Below are positions 35,051 to 42,136 of a stretch of DNA of 47,802 nucleotides, piece after piece. Every line of letters starts with the position of its first letter. Within the stretch, counting starts at the first letter, position 1. The notes below the pieces were generated by a model. It worked only from the letters and a program-made list of their open reading frames with translations, had not been told where the DNA came from and did no database searches. The position numbers were made by a program, and so were the translations under genes. The DNA is from CAYPCH01 sp964409165 (GTDB lineage: Bacteria > Bacillota > Clostridia > Acetivibrionales > Acetivibrionaceae): assembly GCA_964409165.1 (NCBI GenBank), contig CAYPCH010000011.1, positions 1-47,802 of the forward strand. Direction: 5' to 3'.

Positions 35051-35376
35051 ATTAGGCTTTTGGGAGTGAAATGAAAGAAGTGAAATTTCGTACCCTCGAT
35101 GGGTGCTAAATTTTATTAAGTCTCTTTGAATAAAATGAAAGAGACCTAATTGATTACCGTCGATAGGTACTCAATTTTATTAGGACCATTTCCTGAAAGC
35201 AAATACGGCAAAAAGCTTTGGGGCTCCATGTCCCAAAGCTTTTTATTAGAGCCATTTCCTGAAGGGAAATCCGGCAAAAAGGTGAGGGACTCGATGTCCC
35301 GAGGCTTTTTATTAGGGCCATTTCCTGAAAGGAAATCCGGCAAAAAGGTGAGGGACTCGATGTCCCGAGGCTTTTT
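35051..35376. repeat. Five-unit tandem hairpin array (64, 64, 66, 66, 66 nt)
   Basis: The units start at ATTAGG-like words at 35051, 35115, 35179, 35245 and 35311. Each holds two stem-loops. The first is, for example, ATTTCC-TGAAA-GGAAAT in unit 5 and GTCTCTTT / AAAGAGAC in unit 2. The second is, for example, GGGAC-TCGAT-GTCCC in units 4 and 5 and TACC / GGTA around a CGAT-type loop in units 1 and 2. A T-run follows each. Arms differ between units but stay complementary. Short open frames on both strands are by-products of the 66-nt (22-codon) period. Confidence 0.85.
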
Positions 35377-35378
35377 AT

Positions 35379-36857
35379 TCATAGTATTATGCAAATGAGT
35401 CCTCTGCTTCCTTCATTTATTATTTTCTGAAGTGTTTCCTGCAGCTTTAGTTGTGCATCCTCTGGCATCCTGTACAGCTTGTTTTGAAGTCCTTCGCTCA
35501 CCAATTCATGAAGTGATTTGCCAAATATATTGGATTGCCATAACTTATCAGGCTCGTTTTCAAACTCCTTCAACAGGTAATTAACCAGTTCTTCTGACTG
35601 CTTCTCGCTTCCTACAAGAGGCGATATTTCAGTTTCAATATCGGCTCTTATCATATGTATGGAAGGTGCACTGGCTCTCAGTCTTACACCAAATCTGTTT
35701 CCCTGTTTGACAATCTCGGGTTCCTCCAATGAGAGTTCTTCCATTTGAGGTGTTACTATCCCATAACCCTTAAGCTTTACTTCATGAAGTGCATATTGAA
35801 TTTTATCATATTCCTTTTTCATTTTTGCAAGATCCCTCATAAGTCCAACAAGTTTATGCTCTCCTTCTATATTAATCCCTGTCATATCACTTAATACACG
35901 ATAGAAGAGACCATCCTGGGCATTTATCTCAACAAGTGCATTTCCTCTGCCCAAATTTATATTGTCAATATACACCTTTTTTATAAAATCATAACCACTG
36001 AATTTACCTATACTACTCTTTATTTCGCGGATCTTTTCTATACCGCTGAAAGCTTGTTTGACGGCATTAATCATGTCAACCTTCAGCCAGTGATCATCCT
36101 CTAAAGATTCTATCCACTTAGGAATATTAATACCAATTTCACTTATAGGGAATTCAAACAGAACTCTTTCCATGATATTGTTCAAGTCTTCAATTCTAAG
36201 CTGTGCACAGTTCGAGCCTATAACAGGTACATCATATTTCCCTTCAAGTTCCTGCCTCAGCTTTTCAGTTTCACTATCTGTCGGATTTACTGAATTTAAA
36301 ATAATTACAAACGGTTTGTTAATTTCTTTTAGCTCATTTATCACTCGCTCTTCAGCCTCAATATAATCCTGTCTGTCAATATCTGTTATGCTTGCGTCTG
36401 TCGTTACAACAAGACCAATAGTTGAGTGCTCGTTAATAACCTTTTTGGTTCCAATTTCAGCTGCCTCTACAAAGGGTATCTGGTGCTCAAACCATGGTGT
36501 GGACACCATCCTAGGTGCATCATTTTCCACATGACCTAATGCACCTTTTACCATATACCCAACACAATCAACCAACCTTACTTTAAATTCTACATTTTCG
36601 TCAAGCACTATCTTTACTGCCTCATTCGGCACAAATTTCGGCTCGGTAGTCATTATTGTACGTCCCGAAGCACTCTGCGGAAGTTCATCCTGTGCCCGGC
36701 CTTTTGAGTACTCATTTTCAATATTGGGTATAACCAGCAAATCCATAAACCGCTTTATAAAAGTTGACTTACCAGTTCTGACAGGACCTACAACACCTAT
36801 ATAAATATCCCCTTGTGTTCTTTCAGATATTTGATGATATATATTGCTCTTTTCCAC
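35379..36857 (-). CDS. spoIVA: SpoIVA, spore coat morphogenetic ATPase
   Basis: SpoIVA polymerises on the outer forespore membrane in the mother cell, using ATP hydrolysis, and forms the basement layer on which the coat assembles. I start at GTG 36857 (492 aa), with AGGGGGG 7 nt upstream. This numbering gives Walker A GPVRTGKST with K30, the threonines T70/T71 and the Walker B D97 (VDCVGY), the same positions as in Bacillus. A TTG two codons upstream has only 2 nt spacing. The TRAFAC-like domain is followed by the long middle and C-terminal regions and the characteristic end GLICIIL, close to the SpoVM- and membrane-interacting C-terminus of the family. All key residues are present. The gene is followed within 3 nt by the hairpin array and preceded by duplicated terminator repeats. 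Confidence 0.97.
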   Translation of the reverse strand: MEKSNIYHQISERTQGDIYIGVVGPVRTGKSTFIKRFMDLLVIPNIENEYSKGRAQDELPQSASGRTIMTTEPKFVPNEAVKIVLDENVEFKVRLVDCVGYMVKGALGHVENDAPRMVSTPWFEHQIPFVEAAEIGTKKVINEHSTIGLVVTTDASITDIDRQDYIEAEERVINELKEINKPFVIILNSVNPTDSETEKLRQELEGKYDVPVIGSNCAQLRIEDLNNIMERVLFEFPISEIGINIPKWIESLEDDHWLKVDMINAVKQAFSGIEKIREIKSSIGKFSGYDFIKKVYIDNINLGRGNALVEINAQDGLFYRVLSDMTGINIEGEHKLVGLMRDLAKMKKEYDKIQYALHEVKLKGYGIVTPQMEELSLEEPEIVKQGNRFGVRLRASAPSIHMIRADIETEISPLVGSEKQSEELVNYLLKEFENEPDKLWQSNIFGKSLHELVSEGLQNKLYRMPEDAQLKLQETLQKIINEGSRGLICIIL

Positions 36858-36976
36858 CCTCAAACCCCCCTAAACTTTATTTAAATAGTTTTCTTCATTA
36901 AATAGCAGTTTACCTAAAACTTAAGCGTTACAATATAAATATATTGTCTATGTTCTTTTAATATTACAAAAAGGAC

Positions 36977-37001
36977 AAAAAAAATGGGTAGCAATCTACT
37001 C
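36977..37001 (-). terminator. Duplicate terminator (second copy, one stem mismatch)
   Basis: GAGTAG-ATTG-CTACCC is followed by A and eight T residues on the minus strand. It is the repeated version of the terminator at 37103-37130. Confidence 0.55.
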
Positions 37002-37028
37002 AATAAAGTTTTTTATTAAAAATATTAT

Positions 37029-37076
37029 TTCTATATATTGAATGCAATAAAGATTTTACATCGCACTTCAATATAG
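37029..37076. repeat. Dispersed palindromic hairpin element, copy B
   Basis: TATATTGAATGCAAT and ATCGCACTTCAATATA surround the loop AAAGATTTTAC. It is the same element as at 46571-46613, and the right half also occurs at 31790-31835. Confidence 0.7.
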
Positions 37077-37102
37077 CTAGCCTTTTAACACTACAAAAAG
37101 GG

Positions 37103-37130
37103 CAAAAAAAAACGAGTAGTAATCTACTCA
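37103..37130 (-). terminator. Terminator of the sugar ABC operon (first copy)
   Basis: On the minus strand GAGTAG-ATTA-CTACTC is followed by G and nine T residues, 83 nt after the last permease stop. Confidence 0.7.
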
Positions 37131-37212
37131 ATAAAGTTTTTTATTAAAAATATTATTTCTATATTAAATCATATCTAAAATACAAACAGTTCACTCTTAC
37201 CAAAACATATAT

Positions 37213-38091
37213 CTAGCCTTTTACTGAACCGGCGGTAACTCCTCCTATTATTTGCTTTGAGAACAAAGCAAATGCGATTAAAATAGGTACAACAGAAAGA
37301 GCGATTGCCATATATGCAGCAGAAGAGTCGGTTCTATATACTCCTCTTGCATTTGCAACTACAATAGGAACAGTCTGAACCTCTTTCTTTGTTAAAACTA
37401 TCTGCGGAATCAGCAACTGGTTCCATGAGTTTATAAAGTTAAACATTCCCATTGTTGCAATAGCAGGCACTGATATAGGAAGCACTATCTTATTAAATAT
37501 AGATATTTCCGAATACCCGTCTATTCTCGCAGATTCAACAATCGAATCCGGAAGCGTAGAATCTATATACAACTTTAGAAAAAATACAAATTGAGCACTT
37601 GCTATCATCGGAACTATAAGTGCAAGTAAATTATTTTGCCATCCAAGCTTTAAAATAACATCATAAAAACCTACAATACTTAATTGAGGCGGTACCATCA
37701 TAGAACACAATATCACCCAAAATAAAGTCTTATTCCCCGTGAACTTGTACTTTGAAAAACCATAAGCTGTCAATGTACCGAAATAGGCCAGCAAAGCCGT
37801 ACCACATCCAGATACAATAAGGCTGTTTAAAAAGCCTCTCCAAATATTAACCCTTTCACTCATCTTCAAATAGTTAGCCCATGCATGCTTTCCGGGAAGT
37901 AATTGCAATCCCTGACCGATAGTAGCATTGTCATGAGTGGCATTAATTATCATAATATAAAATGGCAGAAAACAGGCAATTGCAAGTCCTATAAAGAAGA
38001 TATGCAGTACAATATCCCCAAAAGTTATTTTCTGTCTTCTTTTTTTTGGCTTAACGGCAATTCCTTTATTGGTAGACACTCCATAATTCAT
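37213..38091 (-). CDS. Carbohydrate ABC transporter permease (MalG type)
   Basis: This 292-residue inner-membrane permease subunit is of the CUT1 sugar-importer family, with six predicted membrane helices. The C-terminal-half EAA loop that contacts the ATPase is ESARIDGYSEISIFNKIVLP. The start is ATG 38091, with GGGGGG about 8 nt upstream and 14 nt after the stop of the other permease, so the two are translated from one message. It is the last gene of the operon. The operon has no ATPase gene, so a shared MsiK-type ATPase encoded elsewhere must energise the complex (inference from other CUT1 systems). Confidence 0.93.
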   Translation of the reverse strand: MNYGVSTNKGIAVKPKKRRQKITFGDIVLHIFFIGLAIACFLPFYIMIINATHDNATIGQGLQLLPGKHAWANYLKMSERVNIWRGFLNSLIVSGCGTALLAYFGTLTAYGFSKYKFTGNKTLFWVILCSMMVPPQLSIVGFYDVILKLGWQNNLLALIVPMIASAQFVFFLKLYIDSTLPDSIVESARIDGYSEISIFNKIVLPISVPAIATMGMFNFINSWNQLLIPQIVLTKKEVQTVPIVVANARGVYRTDSSAAYMAIALSVVPILIAFALFSKQIIGGVTAGSVKG

Positions 38092-38105
38092 TATTTCACC
38101 CCCCC

Positions 38106-39023
38106 TTAACTACTAGCAGCACTTTTAGGATTTATAAATCTTACAGCTATGAGAACAACAACAAATATATGCACAAACAGCCCTATTGCGACTGCTGAGG
38201 CATAACCTAACTGATAGTCGTTAGAAAATCCCTGTTTGTAAACGTGCATTACCATTGTCGTTACGGAATTCATGGGAGCTCCTGTTCCGTTTGTCATAAC
38301 GAATGGAATATCGTACATACTAAGTCCACCAATGATTGAAGTTACAACCTGATACATCATAATAGACCTGAGCTGAGGAAGTGTTATTTTTGTAAATACC
38401 TGCCATTTGTTCGCGCCATCAACTCTCGCAGCTTCGAACAATTCCTCCGGTATAGCTTTTATTCCTGCCATGAATATTATCATAGTATATCCGAACCACA
38501 TCCACGTCAGTATGGTAGACACCGATAACCTCGTTGCCCATACATTCTGAAGAAAATAAAATGGCTCTTTGATAATATGAAGACCTGTTAGTATATCATT
38601 TATTGCTCCTTTAGGCCATCCCAGTAGAAAATAAAACAACGCGGCAACTGATGCCATTGTGACAAGATTCGGTAAATAGTAAATTGCCCTGAAAAATTCT
38701 TTACCCCTGATTCTATTATTCTTATCCGTTAGTACTACTGCCAATGCCAGAGCACCTAAAAACTGTGGAATTACATTGCATATCCATAATATCCATGTGT
38801 TTCCAATGCTTTTTATAAAAATCTGGTCTTTAAACAGTCTCTGAAAATTTTTTAAACCTATCCAAACGGGAGCCACAGTTGTACCATCCCATTTAGTAAA
38901 ACTGATGTAAAATGTATTTAATATAGGATATACAATAAACATGGCCATAATAATGAAATAGGGTAATATGAATATATATCCGTAATGGGCGTATTTATCA
39001 CCCTTAATTGAATTCTTGAACAA
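38106..39023 (-). CDS. Carbohydrate ABC transporter permease (MalF type)
   Basis: This CUT1-type membrane subunit pairs with the downstream MalG-type protein. It has six predicted helices and the EAA loop FEAARVDGANKWQVFTKITL. I prefer the TTG at 39023 (305 aa), because GGAGGG lies 8 nt upstream of it; the in-frame GTG at 39032 directly abuts that ribosome binding site and cannot use it. A 12-bp RNA hairpin lies between this gene and the solute-binding-protein gene upstream. Confidence 0.92.
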   Translation of the reverse strand: MFKNSIKGDKYAHYGYIFILPYFIIMAMFIVYPILNTFYISFTKWDGTTVAPVWIGLKNFQRLFKDQIFIKSIGNTWILWICNVIPQFLGALALAVVLTDKNNRIRGKEFFRAIYYLPNLVTMASVAALFYFLLGWPKGAINDILTGLHIIKEPFYFLQNVWATRLSVSTILTWMWFGYTMIIFMAGIKAIPEELFEAARVDGANKWQVFTKITLPQLRSIMMYQVVTSIIGGLSMYDIPFVMTNGTGAPMNSVTTMVMHVYKQGFSNDYQLGYASAVAIGLFVHIFVVVLIAVRFINPKSAASS

Positions 39024-39051
39024 AGGATACACCCTCCCATATTAATTCTTT

Positions 39052-39080
39052 GCCCTATTACCCAATGTGGGTAATAGGGC
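39052..39080 (-). promoter_or_regulatory. Intercistronic RNA stem-loop between binding-protein and permease genes
   Basis: GCCCTATTACCC and GGGTAATAGGGC form a perfect 12-bp stem with a 5-nt loop. No T-run follows on the minus strand, so a processing or 3'-end-protecting hairpin is likelier than a full terminator. Such hairpins commonly keep binding-protein mRNA more abundant than permease mRNA. Confidence 0.75.
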
Positions 39081-39142
39081 AATATAGAACTAATTTAAAT
39101 TAAACTACACTGTTTTTCCAACTAAAAGCTTTATTGCCTTGC

Positions 39143-40507
39143 TTATTCAACTGTTAGTTCATTAAGGTCATTTCTAACCTGATTCTTGAACTGTTTCCAC
39201 ATATCTTCCTCTGTCTTGATAGTACCTGCAAGGTATGAAAGCATAGCATCCTGGAATGCATTTGTGATGGTATCGTCATGCTGTGTAATGATAGCACCAT
39301 TGATATCACCAACCATCGGGGCAAAGAATGTATAAGGATTCTGATTTATTGTTTTACTTATATAGCTTGAATCATTAGACATTTTTTCGATAACGTTAAG
39401 GTTACTTACGAAGTCTCCACTCTTTCTAGCCCAAGCTTCTGATTGTTCTTCGTCAAGTGTAAGGAACTTGATGAATTCCCAAGCAAGATCTTTATTCTGG
39501 CTTCCACTGTAAATTCCAAACCACGTTCCACCCCAGCAGTAAGGAGCCGGAGCTTCTGCAAGTGCCCAGTCGCCTGTTTCCTTTTTAGAATCTTCCTGGT
39601 TAACATCGATTATCCACGGAATACCCCAAGTAGGTATAGCATATGCAAAGTGAACATCATCTTTTATAGCAGCAGACCATTGATCTGTCCAAGCTTCCAA
39701 TCCGCCTTCAGCACCGGCGTCTCTTAATTCTTTGGCTATCTTAACAAACTCTTCCATCTTAGGATCTATAACCAATTTGCCGTTTTCTACCCATGCACTA
39801 TCACGTGCACCTAAGTACATTCTCATTAATTCTGCCATACCCGGGAAAAGTATTGCTTTTCCACCGCTCTTGGATTTTAATTCTTTTCCTGTCTCAACTA
39901 TCTTTTGACCACTTGCGAACATTTTTCCTATTTCTGCAGGATCATCTGTTCCGAGGTATTGTTTAGCCAAATCCCTCTTATATCCTACAGCTGCAACAGC
40001 TGCCTGGTGAGACAATGCTCTTATTTTGCCATCATCACTTCTACCGATGTCGATTGTGTAAGGAACTAATTTGGTTTTGAGTTCTTCTGCGTTGTAAGGA
40101 GCAGCTGAAAGATCCTCATAACCGTTTTGAATGTTTACGAACCTCTTTACGAAAGCATTCTCTGAAGCATATACGTCAGGAACATCAGTACCTGTTCTTA
40201 ATGCCTGAGTCATCAATGTCTGATAAGCTCCGTTTGTGTCAGCTGTAATCTGAAGTTCAACTTCCACATTCTTATACTTTTCTTTGAAAGCTTCAGCTAT
40301 TGGTGTTGCTTCATCATTGTTGAAGTGTCCGAAAACAATTTTGCCGGTAAAATCTTCTGGTTTCTTTTCAGTGTTAGCCGGAGCCTGTGTATTTGCAGGC
40401 GGCTGAGTTGGAGCAGGCTCTGTTGGCTTACATCCTACGAGCAATGAAGCAACCATAAGACCACTTATTACCAAAGATCCAGCTCTTTTCAAAAACTGAC
40501 TATTCAT
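39143..40507 (-). CDS. Sugar ABC transporter substrate-binding lipoprotein
   Basis: The 454-residue precursor has a lipoprotein signal peptide with lipobox LLVGC (Cys26), then a Pro/Thr/Ala linker and a family 1 solute-binding fold starting KIVFGHFNNDEATPIAEAFK. It should sit on the outer membrane face and hand oligosaccharides to the two permeases encoded downstream. The start is ATG 40507 after GGGGGA. In a cellulolytic clostridium the likeliest substrates are cellodextrins. The domain order and neighbourhood remind me of the C. thermocellum CbpB locus, but this is memory-based and the ligand cannot be read from the sequence. A promoter and a palindrome precede the gene. Confidence 0.92.
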   Translation of the reverse strand: MNSQFLKRAGSLVISGLMVASLLVGCKPTEPAPTQPPANTQAPANTEKKPEDFTGKIVFGHFNNDEATPIAEAFKEKYKNVEVELQITADTNGAYQTLMTQALRTGTDVPDVYASENAFVKRFVNIQNGYEDLSAAPYNAEELKTKLVPYTIDIGRSDDGKIRALSHQAAVAAVGYKRDLAKQYLGTDDPAEIGKMFASGQKIVETGKELKSKSGGKAILFPGMAELMRMYLGARDSAWVENGKLVIDPKMEEFVKIAKELRDAGAEGGLEAWTDQWSAAIKDDVHFAYAIPTWGIPWIIDVNQEDSKKETGDWALAEAPAPYCWGGTWFGIYSGSQNKDLAWEFIKFLTLDEEQSEAWARKSGDFVSNLNVIEKMSNDSSYISKTINQNPYTFFAPMVGDINGAIITQHDDTITNAFQDAMLSYLAGTIKTEEDMWKQFKNQVRNDLNELTVE

Positions 40508-40549
40508 TCTTAAAATCCCCCTTGTGTTTTTATGTTTTTATTTATTACA

Positions 40550-40569
40550 CCATACAAATAATTGTATGG
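40550..40569. promoter_or_regulatory. Perfect palindrome in the leader of the sugar operon
   Basis: CCATACAA and TTGTATGG are separated by 4 nt, about 43 nt upstream of the binding-protein start and just downstream of the predicted transcription start. It may be an operator or a leader hairpin. It lacks the central CG of typical LacI-family operators. Confidence 0.5.
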
Positions 40570-40586
40570 AATAATTACCTGGTCAT

Positions 40587-40615
40587 ATCTTATTTCAAAA
40601 CAACAAAAATTTCAA
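40587..40615 (-). promoter_or_regulatory. Sigma-A-type promoter of the sugar ABC operon
   Basis: TTGAAA (40610-40615), 17 nt spacer, TAAGAT (40587-40592) on the minus strand. The leader to the start at 40507 is about 73 nt. Confidence 0.6.
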
Positions 40616-40708
40616 TATCTACCAACGCTAAATATGTAATAACAATCAATTTCTTTTTAATATTATATGCTTTAATATTGTATGCTCATTCTGTTAATTA
40701 ATATGTAG

Positions 40709-41746
40709 CTAACCTATTTCCATACAGGATTCCCTTATAATAAGTTCAACAGGTATCTTATAATTGTCATAAAACACAATATCTTTATCATTAGCCCTAA
40801 TAAGACTATTGGCACAAATAGAAGCCATCTGAAACACTGAAACCCTAACAGTCGTAAGAGCAGGTCTAAGGTACCTTGCTACTTCTATATCGTCAAATCC
40901 AATTATCGAAATATCTTCAGGAATTCTCAAATTTGCTTCCTGTATAGCTCTTATTGCTCCTAAAGACATACTGTCGTTTGCTAAAAATATTGCCGTAGGC
41001 TTACTCTCTGATAAAAGCTTCTTTACTGCCCTATACCCACTTTCTTCAGTGTAATTGCCATTAACAACCAAGCTGTGTTCAAGCTCCAATCCAGAATCCT
41101 TTAACGCCTTCTTATAGCCTTCAAGCCTTGATATAGCAGTCAATTGCTTCATATCTCCACATACATGGGCAATTTTTTTATGCCCCAATCCAATTAAATA
41201 TGTAGTCGCTTCATATGCCCCACCAAAACTATCGCTGTTAATTACAACACACTTGTTGAAAGGGTCATCCTCGTCTTTGACTTCCTGTTCAACAACTGCA
41301 ACTTTATAACCTTTTTCAATTATATCATATATTTCAGTCTCATTATTCCTTGCTCCTATAAAAATGCCTCCAAAAATAGTCTTGTTATAAAACATATCCT
41401 TGGCGTTCTTAAAATCCTTAGCTTCGTTTATAACCGATATAAGTATATTATAATGCTGCTTATTTGCCTTGTCTATAATCGCACTGGTAAATGGAGAGAA
41501 ATAAGAACTGGATGTTATTATATTTTCGTCATTTTCATTCTTTGTATCTACTATAAACAGCCCCAGTATTCTACTCTTCTTACCAGCCAGCATTTGTGCG
41601 GACGCCATAGGGACATAGTTGTATTTTTTTATTGCTTCAAGTACTTTCTTCCTGGTTTCAGGAAGAACATTTCCATAATTATTTATTACTCTCGATACTG
41701 TACTTCTTGATACCCCCGCTATTTTTGCAATATCAGAACTATTCAT
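40709..41746 (-). CDS. LacI/GalR-family transcriptional regulator
   Basis: The 345-residue protein has an N-terminal helix-turn-helix and hinge (SDIAKIAGVSRSTVSRVINN, residues 3-22, then YNYVPMASAQMLAGKKS) and a periplasmic-binding-protein-like effector domain. Typical family segments are IFLANDSMSLGAIRAI and ISIIGFDDIEVARYLRPALT. It lies 200 nt upstream of the solute-binding-protein gene in the same direction, so it is the obvious local regulator, probably a repressor released by the imported sugar (inference). The start is ATG 41746 after AGAGGT. A consensus promoter and an operator-like palindrome precede it, suggesting autoregulation. The effector is unknown. Confidence 0.93.
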   Translation of the reverse strand: MNSSDIAKIAGVSRSTVSRVINNYGNVLPETRKKVLEAIKKYNYVPMASAQMLAGKKSRILGLFIVDTKNENDENIITSSSYFSPFTSAIIDKANKQHYNILISVINEAKDFKNAKDMFYNKTIFGGIFIGARNNETEIYDIIEKGYKVAVVEQEVKDEDDPFNKCVVINSDSFGGAYEATTYLIGLGHKKIAHVCGDMKQLTAISRLEGYKKALKDSGLELEHSLVVNGNYTEESGYRAVKKLLSESKPTAIFLANDSMSLGAIRAIQEANLRIPEDISIIGFDDIEVARYLRPALTTVRVSVFQMASICANSLIRANDKDIVFYDNYKIPVELIIRESCMEIG

Positions 41747-41773
41747 TTTTTATACCTCTAACACCACACGCCC

Positions 41774-41789
41774 TGTAAACGCGTGTTCA
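41774..41789. promoter_or_regulatory. LacI-type operator at the regulator's own transcription start
   Basis: TGTAAACGCGTGTTCA is centred on CGCG with 6 of 8 symmetric pairs matching. It begins one or two bases after the start site predicted from the promoter at 41797-41825. Confidence 0.6.
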
Positions 41790-41796
41790 TAAGTTA

Positions 41797-41825
41797 ATTG
41801 TACAACCGAATCATTAATATGTCAA
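41797..41825 (-). promoter_or_regulatory. Strong sigma-A promoter of the LacI-family gene
   Basis: Perfect TTGACA (41820-41825), 17-nt spacer and TACAAT (41797-41802) on the minus strand, about 50 nt before the start codon. Confidence 0.8.
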
Positions 41826-41836
41826 TGAAATTTTTA

Positions 41837-41924
41837 ACATTATGCCCTGCTGTCTAAGTATTCCACCACCTGCGAAGCTACATATCACAGGTCACTGTAT
41901 GTATGGCGGGCACCTACTTTTTAT
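41837..41924 (-). ncRNA. Candidate structured RNA or leader RNA, family not recognised
   Basis: This roughly 88-nt segment is clearly richer in GC than its AT-rich surroundings and starts at the predicted start site of a promoter (41931-41959). The minus-strand RNA can close with TGCCC (41908-41912) and GGGCA (41843-41847). Inside is a 7-bp hairpin pairing ACCTGTG with CGCAGGT around an 11-nt loop. No standard terminator follows, so it may be a free small RNA or the leader of a longer lacI-family transcript. It does not match a riboswitch I know; 6S-like RNA should be tested. Confidence 0.5.
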
Positions 41925-41930
41925 AAGTAT

Positions 41931-41959
41931 ATTTTACAACAATATATCTTTTTCGACAA
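41931..41959 (-). promoter_or_regulatory. Promoter of the candidate structured RNA
   Basis: TTGTCG (41954-41959), 17-nt spacer, TAAAAT (41931-41936) on the minus strand. Confidence 0.55.
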
Positions 41960-42136
41960 TACAAAAGTTAACATTCTTTTCAATTTTGCCTCTTTCAATT
42001 CAGTCCAAGAGGTAAAATAAAATATTATATTACGTTCAATACAATACTAATATATTTTTTTACTGTTTTGTATATTACTAATATAAATCCAGAAAACAAT
42101 TTAAACAATAAAATTTAATTTTTGCCATAATCCATC

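Larger units (their letters stand above)
36957..37165. repeat. Direct repeat (about 80 nt) flanking a hairpin element
   Basis: 36957-37038 and 37082-37163 are about 85-90% alike (TTTTAAYAYTACAAAAAGG, then ATCTACTCAATAAAG, then a shared AT-rich tail). Between them is the hairpin element at 37029-37076. Each copy holds a minus-strand terminator, so the end of the permease operon has a duplicated terminator. Confidence 0.75.

Noticed and set aside
35051..35376. CRISPR array
   Set aside because: There are no unique spacers between conserved repeats. The whole 64-66 nt unit is repeated, and no cas genes are nearby.
35146..35398. Two 82-codon frames on opposite strands over the hairpin array, with 22-residue repeats
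   Set aside because: The period of 66 nt is a multiple of three, so every frame repeats. The sequence is explained by hairpin units, and the minus frame overlaps the spoIVA end without a ribosome binding site.
41837..41924. tRNA or known riboswitch
   Set aside because: The size and closing stem are tRNA-like, but there is no T-loop TTC motif or anticodon arm, and no conserved riboswitch core could be recognised.
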